Below are positions 16,982 to 24,865 of a DNA stretch of 64,000 bases, piece after piece. The first letter of the stretch is position 1, and every line of letters begins with the position of its first letter. The notes beneath the pieces are model-generated. The model had not been told where the DNA came from. It saw only the letters and a list, made by a program, of their open reading frames with translations, and ran no database searches. Source of the stretch: a bacterium (GTDB lineage: Bacteria > Armatimonadota > Zipacnadia > Zipacnadales > Zipacnadaceae); NCBI GenBank assembly GCA_030615605.1, contig JAUWYY010000002.1, positions 124,001 through 188,000 on the forward strand, written 5' to 3'. The position numbers were made by a program, and so were the translations under genes.

Positions 16982-18187
16982 ATGAACTCCACTCGAACGA
17001 AAGTATGGCTTACCGCCGTGATCATCTTGGCATCTGTTGGCCTACTGGCTGGCTGTCCTCGCAAACCACCCGAAGATATCGTCGTCCGGCCTGGGCCAGT
17101 ACCCGTCACACCCGAAAGCGAACCAGTAAAGATCGGCGCGATCTTCAGCGTCACCGGCGACGCCTCCTCCCGGGGCAACCCGCAAAAGAAGACTGTCGCG
17201 ATGCTCGCCGAGCAGGTCAACGCCGAGGTCGGAGTCCTGGGCGGGCGACCCCTAGAGGTGATCACCGAGGATGACAGGGGTACACCGGACGGAGCGGCCA
17301 AGGCCGCTCGCAACCTTATCGAACAGGGCGTAGTAGCTATTATCGGCTCGTCGCGGACACTGACGACTATGCCCCTGAAGAAGCTCTGTCAGGAGGCAGG
17401 CGTGCCGCTGATCGCCTGTGCCGCCGGCAAAACTATTACCAGCCCAGTGGCTAGCTACGTCTTCGCCGTGCCCCCGACCACTAAGCTGGCAGTGGCCAAA
17501 TGCTTTGAGTACCTGGAGAAAGAGGGCATTGATAAGGTGGCCTCGATCTACGTGGCCAATCCATTTGGCGAAGAGGGGCAGAACAACATAGAAGCAATCG
17601 CCGCCGAGAGGGGTGTCGAGATCGTCGCCACTGCGACCTTCGGCGAAAAGGACACCGACATGACCACACACCTGAACAATATCAAGGCGGCCGAGCCTGG
17701 CGCTTTGATCTGCTGGGGCACCAATCCCGGCCCGGCTATTGTCACTAAGCAGGCCAAGACGATCGGGCTGGATGTGCCGATATTGCAGAGCCACGGCGTG
17801 GCTGATATGGAGTTCATCGAACTGGCCGGAGAGGCAGCCAATGGTGTCCAGCTTCCGGCGGGACGGCTGATCGTCTGGGAGCAGTTGGCCGACGACGATC
17901 CCTTCAAGAGCCTGCTTGAGGACTTCGCCACTGCCTATGAAGCCAAGTATGGCCAGGCCCCCAATATCTTTGCCGGCTATGCCTACGACGCCTTCTGGAT
18001 CACGATCAACGGCATAGAGATGGCCGGTGAGGCCGACCGGGCCCAGGTCCGTGACGCCATCGAGCAGACTGAGCTCATTGGTACCGCCGGCGAGTTTAAG
18101 TACTCAGCCGGCGACCACAACGGTTTGACCCGGGCTGCCTTTGTCTGGGTTAAGATCGTTGACGGAGCCTGGCAGCTCGTTGAGTAA
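16982..18187 (+). CDS. Branched-chain amino-acid-type substrate-binding lipoprotein (LivK-like)
   Basis: About 401 residues. The ATG at 16982 follows AAGGGAGA; an upstream ATG at 16961 lies before that site. The lipobox is GLLAGC (Cys at residue 25). The mature part is a two-lobe type I periplasmic binding protein (Peripla_BP_6): VKIGAIFSVTGDASSRG, RPLEVITEDDRGTPDGA, AIIGSSRTLTTMP and IYVANPFGEEG. Such proteins bind leucine, other amino acids, amides or urea. No LivH/M/G/F permease or ATPase genes adjoin it, so it is an orphan whose transporter is elsewhere. Confidence 0.9.
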   Translation: MNSTRTKVWLTAVIILASVGLLAGCPRKPPEDIVVRPGPVPVTPESEPVKIGAIFSVTGDASSRGNPQKKTVAMLAEQVNAEVGVLGGRPLEVITEDDRGTPDGAAKAARNLIEQGVVAIIGSSRTLTTMPLKKLCQEAGVPLIACAAGKTITSPVASYVFAVPPTTKLAVAKCFEYLEKEGIDKVASIYVANPFGEEGQNNIEAIAAERGVEIVATATFGEKDTDMTTHLNNIKAAEPGALICWGTNPGPAIVTKQAKTIGLDVPILQSHGVADMEFIELAGEAANGVQLPAGRLIVWEQLADDDPFKSLLEDFATAYEAKYGQAPNIFAGYAYDAFWITINGIEMAGEADRAQVRDAIEQTELIGTAGEFKYSAGDHNGLTRAAFVWVKIVDGAWQLVE

Positions 18188-18229
18188 CCCCCCAGGGCAA
18201 ACGTTACCAGGCAAACAGGAGGACATGCC

Positions 18230-18376
18230 ATGATCGGTGCGCTAATCTTCGATGTTGATGGCGTCATCGCCGTCACTTCCAGCGTAGAGGCTGCCCAGCT
18301 CGCCGCTGCTGACCTGGTGGTAGATTCCTTAGCAGAGGTCAGTATGGAGTCGGTGCGGAAGTTGCTCATCGCGTAA
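18230..18376 (+). pseudogene. HAD-family hydrolase gene with its middle deleted
   Basis: A 48-codon frame with AGGAGG 7 bases before its ATG. The first 14 residues, MIGALIFDVDGVIA, are motif I of a beta-phosphoglucomutase-like HAD enzyme. The end, AADLVVDSLAEVSMESVRKL, is the usual C-terminus of the same family (GADLVV-SL-EV). About 150-170 residues, with motifs II to IV and the cap domain, are missing, and the two ends are joined in frame. It cannot be a working phosphatase. It sits between the binding lipoprotein and the membrane-protein array. Confidence 0.6.
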
Positions 18377-18396
18377 TTGGAAAGAGGTGGGAACAG

Positions 18397-18966
18397 ATGA
18401 ATACGCCTAAAGACACTCCCGGGGACTTTGATATCAGCAAACTCAGTCCGGAGGACGTGAGGGACAAACCCAATCGGTGGGCAAATTGGTGGTCGTTCTT
18501 CGGGGTGTGTTACGTGATATTGCTCCTCAGCGGGTGGTCAATGATCGCCGATAAGTGGCATATCGGAACGCCTGGTTACGCTGGGCTGCCCCAGGAGGCG
18601 TGGCTTGGTGGCTTGTTGGGAGTAGTGATGGGCGGCACCTGGCTTGTATTCCTTGTCCTCCCGCATGTTAGGAGACGGGAAATCGACCTCGCATTGAGAG
18701 TGGCCTTGAAGCGCCTCCCGCCTCTTCCTCCGCATACCCGCTTCCGCGGCTGGAAGGCAGTGCTCTGCCTCCTTGCTTTCGGTGTGATTATGGGCATCAA
18801 TATGTGGCTCAAACTCAAAGACCCGCGTACAGACTTGGTGCTCGGGTCAGTCCTTATTGGCTTTGCCCTGGCGGGGCTTCCCCTGCACGTGTATTACGTC
18901 CGAATCTGGCGACGGGCCTGGCAAATCATCCGCCAGGTGAAGGCGAAGCCAGCGGGCGAGGAATAG
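18397..18966 (+). CDS. Array membrane protein A1 (four helices)
   Basis: A 189-residue protein with a polar N-terminus (MNTPKDTPGDFDISKLSPED), four predicted membrane helices (about residues 29-48, 67-90, 120-137, 147-168) and a cytosolic end AWQIIRQVKAKPAGEE. Ribosome site GAGGTGGG. It is the first of four tandem genes that alternate between two types (A1, B1, A2, B2). Its last 30 coding bases before the variable tail (18919-18948) are identical to those of A2 while the cores are widely diverged. I recognise no family. Confidence 0.75.
   Translation: MNTPKDTPGDFDISKLSPEDVRDKPNRWANWWSFFGVCYVILLLSGWSMIADKWHIGTPGYAGLPQEAWLGGLLGVVMGGTWLVFLVLPHVRRREIDLALRVALKRLPPLPPHTRFRGWKAVLCLLAFGVIMGINMWLKLKDPRTDLVLGSVLIGFALAGLPLHVYYVRIWRRAWQIIRQVKAKPAGEE
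18919..18948 (+). repeat. Conserved 3' block of A-type array genes (copy 1 of 2)
   Basis: These 30 bases encode W-Q-I-I-R-Q-V-K-A-K and are identical to 20004-20033 in gene A2. The flanking 3' region (stop codon, then a GC-rich spacer and CACAGGAGGG) is also similar at every junction of the array. Confidence 0.8.
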
Positions 18967-18993
18967 CCCTGGAATCGCACAGGAGGGAGACCG

Positions 18994-19056
18994 ATGAACA
19001 CGCTTAGAGACACTGACGAGGGCCGGGCCAGGCCGTCCGTCTGGCCGGTGTATGTC
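18994..19056 (+). repeat. Conserved 5' block of B-type array genes (copy 1 of 2)
   Basis: 63 bases from the ATG; one mismatch (A/C at the fifth codon) against 20077-20139. Similarity falls off sharply after this block. Confidence 0.8.
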
Positions 19057-19461
19057 ATGAGTGCGGTGTTCGGCCTTCAGAGCCTTCTAATTGTGGCTAT
19101 TGCAGTGTGTGCGGTCTGGGAGGTACAGCAGCCGGAAGAGTCTTACTGGACGGGGGCTCAGATTCTTGGTGTGTCAGGAAAGACAATGGTGACTGGAATT
19201 GCCTGCCTCTTCGGTTTGTTTGGGCTCTTCTGCATAGTAGCGGCAGTCAGTGCCTCCAAGCTTCGACCGTGGGCCTGGTGGTTCTTTGCTGTGCTGTCTG
19301 CAGTGTGCCTACCTGGAATCGCGTGGGAGATGTGGCATGATTACGCCGAGTATTCCCTTCAAGAGATTGTCGTGAAGGGCTGCCTACTTTTCCTTGTTCT
19401 TTGGCCTCTTGTGACGCGCCGCCAGTTGTTCTTCTCGCCGAAGCCGGAGGACGGGGAATAG
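18994..19461 (+). CDS. Array membrane protein B1 (four helices)
   Basis: A 155-residue protein with four predicted helices. The N-terminus MNTLRDTDEGRARPSVWPVY is encoded by 63 bases (18994-19056) that match gene B2 at 62 positions. The rest diverges until a shared end, LVLWPLVTRRQLFF, before the stop. CAGGAGGGAGACC precedes the ATG, and the same block recurs before A2 and B2. It is 27 bases downstream of A1, clearly in one transcript. The function is unknown. Confidence 0.75.
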   Translation: MNTLRDTDEGRARPSVWPVYVMSAVFGLQSLLIVAIAVCAVWEVQQPEESYWTGAQILGVSGKTMVTGIACLFGLFGLFCIVAAVSASKLRPWAWWFFAVLSAVCLPGIAWEMWHDYAEYSLQEIVVKGCLLFLVLWPLVTRRQLFFSPKPEDGE

Positions 19462-19487
19462 CCCCGAATCGCACAGGAGGGGGACAG

Positions 19488-20051
19488 ATGAATACGCTTA
19501 GCGACACTGACGAGGACTTTGACATCACCCAGATAGACCCTGGCACACTGCGCACGCGGCCAAGCCTGTGGCACCACCGCACATTTGGCGTCTGGGCAAT
19601 GGCTATGATGTGGATACTATTGAGCGCCCCAGCGTTAATGGGCACGTTTGTCTGGCCTGGGCTACCGGCTGAGGCGGTGTCTCCTGTACGGCTGGTTGGC
19701 CTTTTCCTGTGGGGCCTGATTGTCGGCATAGGCTATGCGTGGTACTCGGTCTGGGACCTGAAGAAGTACCGAGTGGAATGGGCTGTGCGCTCTGCCACCA
19801 GGTGGCCCGCTGGTCTTTTCGTGGGAAGGTCCGTTTGGCACTGGCCCAGGATGCTTGTCACGTTCGGGGTCGTCTTTGCGATTATGGTGCCAGGGATGCT
19901 GTTTCCGAAACTAGGCAGTACGGCTTCGCTAATAATTGCCTCGGGCATCTTGCTTCCCAACATTTTCGCAGTTAGAGCTTGGCACCCCGTACATGAACTT
20001 GCTTGGCAAATCATCCGCCAGGTGAAGGCGAAGCAAGAGGGCGAGGAATAG
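19488..20051 (+). CDS. Array membrane protein A2 (four helices)
   Basis: A 187-residue protein. The ATG at 19488 is fixed by CAGGAGGGGGACAG and by the MNTLSDTDED start shared with its neighbours; the frame is open further upstream but overlaps B1. The sequence after residue 10 (FDITQIDPGTLRTRPSLW) parallels A1 (FDISKLSPEDVRDKPNRW). The helix region is strongly diverged from A1, and the C-terminus AWQIIRQVKAKQEGEE is nearly identical to it. No family is recognised. Confidence 0.75.
   Translation: MNTLSDTDEDFDITQIDPGTLRTRPSLWHHRTFGVWAMAMMWILLSAPALMGTFVWPGLPAEAVSPVRLVGLFLWGLIVGIGYAWYSVWDLKKYRVEWAVRSATRWPAGLFVGRSVWHWPRMLVTFGVVFAIMVPGMLFPKLGSTASLIIASGILLPNIFAVRAWHPVHELAWQIIRQVKAKQEGEE
20004..20033 (+). 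repeat. Conserved 3' block of A-type array genes (copy 2 of 2)
   Basis: Identical to 18919-18948. Identity at the DNA level, including third codon positions, contrasts with the heavily diverged cores of the two genes. Confidence 0.8.
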
Positions 20052-20076
20052 CCTTAGAAGCACAGGAGGGAGACAG

Positions 20077-20139
20077 ATGAACACGCTTAGCGACACTGAC
20101 GAGGGCCGGGCCAGGCCGTCCGTCTGGCCGGTGTATGTC
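20077..20139 (+). repeat. Conserved 5' block of B-type array genes (copy 2 of 2)
   Basis: Matches 18994-19056 at 62 of 63 positions. The first 27 bases are also close to the start of gene A2 (19488), so the same start cassette heads three of the four genes. Confidence 0.8.
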
Positions 20140-20535
20140 GTTGGGGCGATAATCGGGCTATACAGCGTGGGGTTCCTGGGTTACGCAGTGCTCTTTCCCC
20201 TGAGTGCCTCCATTGCCAGGGAAGCAGCGTCCTACGCATCTCCTGAAGCCCTACCCGGCATACAGTTTCACATCACACTTGCAGGGTATGCGCCACTATT
20301 CGCTGTATGCGGACTCTTCGGAGTAGTAACGGCTGTCGGCTTGGTCCGACTCCGTCCATGGGGTTGGTGGTGTGCAGTGTTATGGATAGTCATTTATGGG
20401 GCGTACTACATATTGGGCGTGATAGCTGCGCCACTACGGATGCCCACGTGGTCAATTGCAGCGTGCGTTGCGACAATCGCCCTGCTCGTGTGGCCGCTGG
20501 TAACGCGGCGGCGGTTGTTCTTCCCGCGTGCGTGA
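20077..20535 (+). CDS. Array membrane protein B2 (four helices)
   Basis: A 152-residue protein and the last gene of the array. Its first 21 codons match B1 except for one base. The core (VVGAIIGLYSVGFLGYAVLF...) is diverged, with a longer extracytoplasmic loop (REAASYASPEALPGIQFH). The end, LVWPLVTRRRLFFPRA, parallels B1. The array stops at a hairpin (20545-20567) before the convergent protease gene. Confidence 0.75.
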   Translation: MNTLSDTDEGRARPSVWPVYVVGAIIGLYSVGFLGYAVLFPLSASIAREAASYASPEALPGIQFHITLAGYAPLFAVCGLFGVVTAVGLVRLRPWGWWCAVLWIVIYGAYYILGVIAAPLRMPTWSIAACVATIALLVWPLVTRRRLFFPRA

Positions 20536-20544
20536 GGCCGTCCA

Positions 20545-20567
20545 ATAGCGCTTCGGGCCGGCGCTAT
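20545..20567. terminator. Hairpin between convergent genes
   Basis: ATAGCGC (20545-20551) pairs with GCGCTAT (20561-20567) around a 9-base loop in the 37-base gap between array gene B2 and the serine protease gene. It could end transcription from either side, although no T-run follows. Confidence 0.45.
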
Positions 20568-20572
20568 CACCC

Positions 20573-22126
20573 TCAGCCGTTGAACGGCGTGTGCCCGTAC
20601 TCCTCCCAGAAACTGACCGCCTGGCTGGCACAGGTATTGGCAATAATCGTCAGGTAGTCCGGCGTCAGGAAAGTGACGGGCACCTGACTCTCCCACACCA
20701 GATCAAAATCGTGGTCCAGGCTCAGCCGCCCGAACGGATCATCCCAGTTGCGCTGCAGTAGTTCAATGGCAATCTGGCCGTGTTCCCATTCGCTATCACC
20801 GGGCATGCCCCCCAGGTAGAGGAATGTCCAGGCCGTGCCGCTGAGGACGCCCATTGAGACCTCGAGGTCATCGCCATTCTCATAGGGCAGATCATAGAGC
20901 CCGAAATCGTCATCCCGCGTGTAGTATAAGCCGGTCTGCTCCAGCAACCCACCAAGTAGCTCGAACAGCTCGTCATCGGCACCAGGCAGTTGTAGGTCCG
21001 CCGGTGCTTCGGCATCGTCGCTGTCCATGAATGCCTGCCAGTAGGCCGCCCGCTGCGCACCCAACTGGCCCATAAAGAAAGTGAAAACGGGAGTGGCTGC
21101 CGAAAGCGGCGCTTGAAATTCCCAGTACAACTCATACTCACCGTCTTCGGTCTCATACACGCTAAGTCGCCCGGCCAGGTCTTCATAGTTAAGCCGCAAC
21201 GCCGCCAGCGCCGCCTCGCCCTGCTCCGCCAGATTGTCCCCAGGCAAGTAGCCCAGGTAGACATAGCCGCGCAGGAAGTCTTCGTATTCGTGGATATACA
21301 CCGTCACATCATTGGCGTAGGCCAGCGAGAAAAGGCCATCCGCCTCGTCTGTGTAGTGCAGACCGGAGGCGGCGAGAATATCCACCACGCGGCTACCCGG
21401 GCTTTCGCGCACCGGATCCTGTGCAGGCGCGCTCTTCAGCCAGATATCCACCACGTTGGAGGGGATGGCGAACTTGGTCAGCATCGAGGAGGCGGCGATG
21501 GTCAGCGTGTGCACCCCGACCACCCGGCTCTGGTCATCCACCAGAGGCCCGCCACTGTTGCCTCCCTCGGCAGCGGCATCGTGCTCGAGGTACTTGCTGC
21601 CGCCCCAGGTGCGCCGGGCGGCGATTGCACCTGAGCGAATCGAAATCTCGCGCAGTCCCAGCGGATGCCCACACACATAGACAGGCTGCGTCTCATACAC
21701 CATATCCGAATCGGCCAACTGGAGGTACGCTGGCGTCGGCCTCGCGACTCTCAGCAGCGCCAGGTCCAGCTCCGGGTTCTCACGCAGTACATCGGCCTCA
21801 AAGCGTTGCTCCCGTGGCTCGTTGGGATGAAAGATGACCGTCACCGTGCGCCGGTCGGCGACTGTGGTCCGGCCATCCTCCTGCTCGATTTCCGGCGCAA
21901 CCACGTGAGCATTGGTGACAATCAAGCCATCATCACTGACGACGAAGCCACTGCCCGAGCCTCCGGCTGCATCGCCGGTTGCTGTCACCTCCAGGTCAAC
22001 TTGGATCAGCACCACGGCATCTTTGATTTGGGCTACAGTTTCCGGTGTGAGCGCAGCGTGGCACAGCTCTACTGTCAGCAACAGCGCCGCAACAGCCAGC
22101 CACAACGCCAATGGTGCTCTTCTCAT
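20573..22126 (-). CDS. Secreted trypsin-like (HtrA-type) serine protease with two C-terminal repeat domains
   Basis: About 517 residues from the ATG at 22126 (GGGGGA 7 bases upstream). A signal peptide (residues 1-24) is followed by an S1C protease domain with His74 (TNAHVV), Asp121 (LDLALL) and Ser191 (GGNSGGPL), all present. Instead of PDZ domains, residues about 250-380 and 395-515 carry two copies of a domain with a recurring pattern (LHYTDEADGLFSLAY / LYYTRDDDFGLYDLPY, then GYLPGDN / GGMPGDS). The pattern resembles the YbjN/secretion-chaperone-like fold, which often binds peptides. It is likely a periplasmic quality-control protease with a non-PDZ sensor. No transmembrane anchor beyond the signal. 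Confidence 0.85.
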   Translation of the reverse strand: MRRAPLALWLAVAALLLTVELCHAALTPETVAQIKDAVVLIQVDLEVTATGDAAGGSGSGFVVSDDGLIVTNAHVVAPEIEQEDGRTTVADRRTVTVIFHPNEPREQRFEADVLRENPELDLALLRVARPTPAYLQLADSDMVYETQPVYVCGHPLGLREISIRSGAIAARRTWGGSKYLEHDAAAEGGNSGGPLVDDQSRVVGVHTLTIAASSMLTKFAIPSNVVDIWLKSAPAQDPVRESPGSRVVDILAASGLHYTDEADGLFSLAYANDVTVYIHEYEDFLRGYVYLGYLPGDNLAEQGEAALAALRLNYEDLAGRLSVYETEDGEYELYWEFQAPLSAATPVFTFFMGQLGAQRAAYWQAFMDSDDAEAPADLQLPGADDELFELLGGLLEQTGLYYTRDDDFGLYDLPYENGDDLEVSMGVLSGTAWTFLYLGGMPGDSEWEHGQIAIELLQRNWDDPFGRLSLDHDFDLVWESQVPVTFLTPDYLTIIANTCASQAVSFWEEYGHTPFNG

Positions 22127-22231
22127 TCGATATTCCCCCATCCTCGATGAACCTGCACAATGCGACGACGATCTGTTTCTCACAATGTCGGCAATCCGCA
22201 GTCTAAGCTTGACAGGCCCGAAGGAGCGGAT

Positions 22232-22753
22232 TCACCTGGTCCTGGTATGAGGTTCTATGTGGACGCGCTTAATCGCTGCCCGCCCGTGCCGGTCTACCAT
22301 TGCCTCCACAATCAAACCCTCGCCAGCTTCGCGTTCTAGTTCTAATCCCTTGCCTTCCGGCACGAAGTAGCTCTCAATGCCATACTGGACGGTAATGGGA
22401 TAATCTGTCGCCGAGCTGACCTTGCCTTGAATGAAGACTTCGCCCTCCTCCGGTGGCTTCTTGTCCGCGGATGCCGCCACCCAGAATTGCCCCTGCCGCC
22501 GAAGAGTCACATAGATATTGTCGCCCTTGCTGAAGGACGCATCGCGCCACTGCCAGGCGTCGAGATGCGAAATCTCGTAGTCAAGCACAACGTAATCACC
22601 CCGGAAGAAATCCCGGGGGTCCACCGGGACTGTCTTGAGCAAGATGGGCTGACCGGTGAGCAACGTGACCTGTTTGTAGGCGATCAAACCGATGAGCAGC
22701 AACAGCTGGAAACTGACAAGTGCGTAGAACCTTGTCTTCCTGGACAGGATCAT
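22232..22753 (-). CDS. GDYXXLXY-motif membrane protein
   Basis: About 173 residues. A basic start (MILSRKTRF) and one helix (residues 9-28) lead to an exported domain with the defining block FFRGDYVVLDYEIS. ILLKTVPVDPRDFFRGDY is the family signature. The ATG at 22753 overlaps the upstream stop (TGATG), so it is translationally coupled to the DUF2157 gene, its usual genomic partner. The function of this pair is unknown. Confidence 0.88.
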   Translation of the reverse strand: MILSRKTRFYALVSFQLLLLIGLIAYKQVTLLTGQPILLKTVPVDPRDFFRGDYVVLDYEISHLDAWQWRDASFSKGDNIYVTLRRQGQFWVAASADKKPPEEGEVFIQGKVSSATDYPITVQYGIESYFVPEGKGLELEREAGEGLIVEAMVDRHGRAAIKRVHIEPHTRTR

Positions 22754-23949
22754 CACCCTCCCCCCGCCTCTCGTAGTTCTCTCAGCACCCGGCGGCGGGT
22801 GCGCTCCAGCGCCATGCCGCCGAGGAGCAGTAGTAGACCGGCACCAATGAAGAACAGTGAACTTGGCAGCAATTCCCAGAACCAATCAACGTAGCGGACG
22901 AACACTTGAATGGCAAAGAAGAACAGACCGAGATTGACCCACGCGGACTCCCGTTGTGAGTAGCCCACGACAATTGTGCCGATAGCAAATGATAGGAGGA
23001 GCAAGTTGAAGAAGATGGCACACCAGGGTCCCCGTAGAACTGAAACGAACAGCGCACCTCCCAGGAAGAGCAAAGCAAAAAGAGCCACCGTCTCAGCAAC
23101 GTCGGTCGGATAGCGGCGGCGTTGCACCGTAAGAGTGGCGGCCGTGACGGCCGCCGCCACAGCAAAAAGAACAGCTGCGCGAACGAGGGCACCTGTCGGC
23201 ATGACTGTCACAGTCCACCACTCGCTGAATTCGGTTAGTATGCCGAAGGTGAGAGGGAAAAGCGCCCCAAAGATCACACACAGTCCGAGGGCGCCGTAGG
23301 GGAGCTTGTAAGACTGTGTCGACTTAAACGTGGCGTGGAGTTTGGCCAGGGCGTAAAGCAACACGCCGAACATCAGATAGACGCCGAAGAAGTGGAAGAC
23401 TTGGTTCCCCTCCAGCCAGAAACTCATCTCCCATCCCAGGGCGAAACCCAAGCTTACCACTGCCAGCGCAATCATCGCACGAGAGCCTATCAGATACCCT
23501 ATCGGTAAGACGCCTACTGCCCACATGACCATCAACGAGGGTTCATGGGCATTGATGTGGAAGCCCTGGGCGATCAAGAAGATTGCAGATCCGAACAGGA
23601 GTGCGCCCAGAAACAGGAGTGCATTACCGGTCCCCTGATACACCTTTCGTTGATAGCGCAGGTAGTAGCCCGTGTGGTAGGCAGCGATCACGATAGCAAA
23701 GATGAGCGCCAGCTTCACCCAGCCGGGGATCTCCTGCCAGTTGGCTGCGAAGAAGACGATAACACCGATGCCCAGCAACGTAGCTCCCAGGAAGGCCAGC
23801 ACCATTGCCAGACGGCTGCGTTGGCGTTCTGCCTCGACCAAGCCATACCGCGCAAGAACCGCCTTCGCCTGCGCTGCGCTGATCAGTTTCTCCTGCTGCC
23901 AACGACCCACTTCGTGCTCTAGCCGCGTGAGGAATTGCTCGTCCAACAT
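22753..23949 (-). CDS. DUF2157 polytopic membrane protein
   Basis: A 398-residue protein. A soluble N-terminal helical segment of about 40 residues (LEHEVGRWQQEKLISAAQAK) is typical of DUF2157, followed by about ten membrane helices beginning at VLAFLGATLLGIGVIVFFAANW. The FAANWQEIP block after helix 1 is characteristic. It overlaps the GDYXXLXY gene by 3 bases. The DUF2157/(DUF4401)/GDYXXLXY set is widespread in diderms without a known role; no separate DUF4401 gene is present. Confidence 0.87.
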   Translation of the reverse strand: MLDEQFLTRLEHEVGRWQQEKLISAAQAKAVLARYGLVEAERQRSRLAMVLAFLGATLLGIGVIVFFAANWQEIPGWVKLALIFAIVIAAYHTGYYLRYQRKVYQGTGNALLFLGALLFGSAIFLIAQGFHINAHEPSLMVMWAVGVLPIGYLIGSRAMIALAVVSLGFALGWEMSFWLEGNQVFHFFGVYLMFGVLLYALAKLHATFKSTQSYKLPYGALGLCVIFGALFPLTFGILTEFSEWWTVTVMPTGALVRAAVLFAVAAAVTAATLTVQRRRYPTDVAETVALFALLFLGGALFVSVLRGPWCAIFFNLLLLSFAIGTIVVGYSQRESAWVNLGLFFFAIQVFVRYVDWFWELLPSSLFFIGAGLLLLLGGMALERTRRRVLRELREAGGG

Positions 23950-24150
23950 GGCCGTGCCCCCCCCAAGCTGCAGTCTATCTTGGTTACACTTGGTAGCCCG
24001 AGATTCCCTACTTGGCTTTTGCTCGGCCTTATATTCTTCCAGTTTGTGACAGATTGCTTCTCATGCTGGCGACGCAGGCGCAAGAATCAGGAATTCACAG
24101 CTATGCCTCACACTCACCATAGCTCATCCCCCCGCAACTAACTAAAGCCG

Positions 24151-24507
24151 TCAGCTTGAGGCTGCTTTGGCCTGCTCGACTACGGCGTCAAAGGCCTCCG
24201 GCTCGGCAACAGCCAGGTGCGCCAGTATCCTGCGGTCAAGCTCCACGCCGGCCTTGCGCAGGCCACCGGCCAACTGGCTGTAGGTCAGGCCGCGCTGGCG
24301 AGCGGCTGCGTTGATGCGAGCGATCCACAGCCGGCGGAAGTCGCGTTTTTTGACGCGACGATCACGCCAAGCGTAGTTGCCCGCCCGCATCAGCGTCTCT
24401 TTGGCAGGACCGAATAGGCGGTGGCGAGCGCCCCAGTAACCCTTTGCTTGTTTGAGTACCTTCTTATGCCGACGGCGTCGCGTCGGCCCGGTTTTCGTTC
24501 GTGGCAT
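24151..24507 (-). CDS. rplT: 50S ribosomal protein L20
   Basis: 118 residues, the standard length. [19 protein letters not shown], then [16 protein letters not shown] and the C-terminal [11 protein letters not shown] are canonical. L20 is needed early in 50S assembly and in many bacteria represses its own operon. It is the last gene of infC-rpmI-rplT; AGGAG precedes the ATG. Confidence 0.98.
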   Translation of the reverse strand: MPRTKTGPTRRRRHKKVLKQAKGYWGARHRLFGPAKETLMRAGNYAWRDRRVKKRDFRRLWIARINAAARQRGLTYSQLAGGLRKAGVELDRRILAHLAVAEPEAFDAVVEQAKAASS

Positions 24508-24559
24508 ATTCAGCTAACTCCTGAGCTTCTTACTCATTCGATCCGTCGAGGTAATTGGT

Positions 24560-24763
24560 CTATTCATACGGCAGCAAATCCGCAACGTGCTTGGCGTCGC
24601 CGCTGGCGACATCCTTGTTCCCACTGAGTCGGCGCTTACGGTGCCTGGACTTCTTGGAAAGCATGTGCCTCTGCCCGATCTGTCGATGCATTAGCTTGCC
24701 ACTACCAGTCACCTTCAGGCGCTTGCTGGCCGCCTTCTTAGTTTTCATTTTGTTCTTGCCCAT
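24560..24763 (-). CDS. rpmI: 50S ribosomal protein L35
   Basis: 67 residues from the ATG at 24763 (GAGGAG 9 bases upstream). KMKTKKAASKRLKVTGSGK and KSRHRKRRLSG are diagnostic. Middle gene of the translation operon, 52 bases before rplT. Confidence 0.97.
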   Translation of the reverse strand: MGKNKMKTKKAASKRLKVTGSGKLMHRQIGQRHMLSKKSRHRKRRLSGNKDVASGDAKHVADLLPYE

Positions 24764-24865
24764 AGCTACTGTCTCCTCAATTGTCTCTAGTGCACAACTT
24801 GACGCCCAGACTAACACCAGCCTGGACGCGAGTTATCTAGTCTGCCTAGCTGTGACGCTCAAAAG

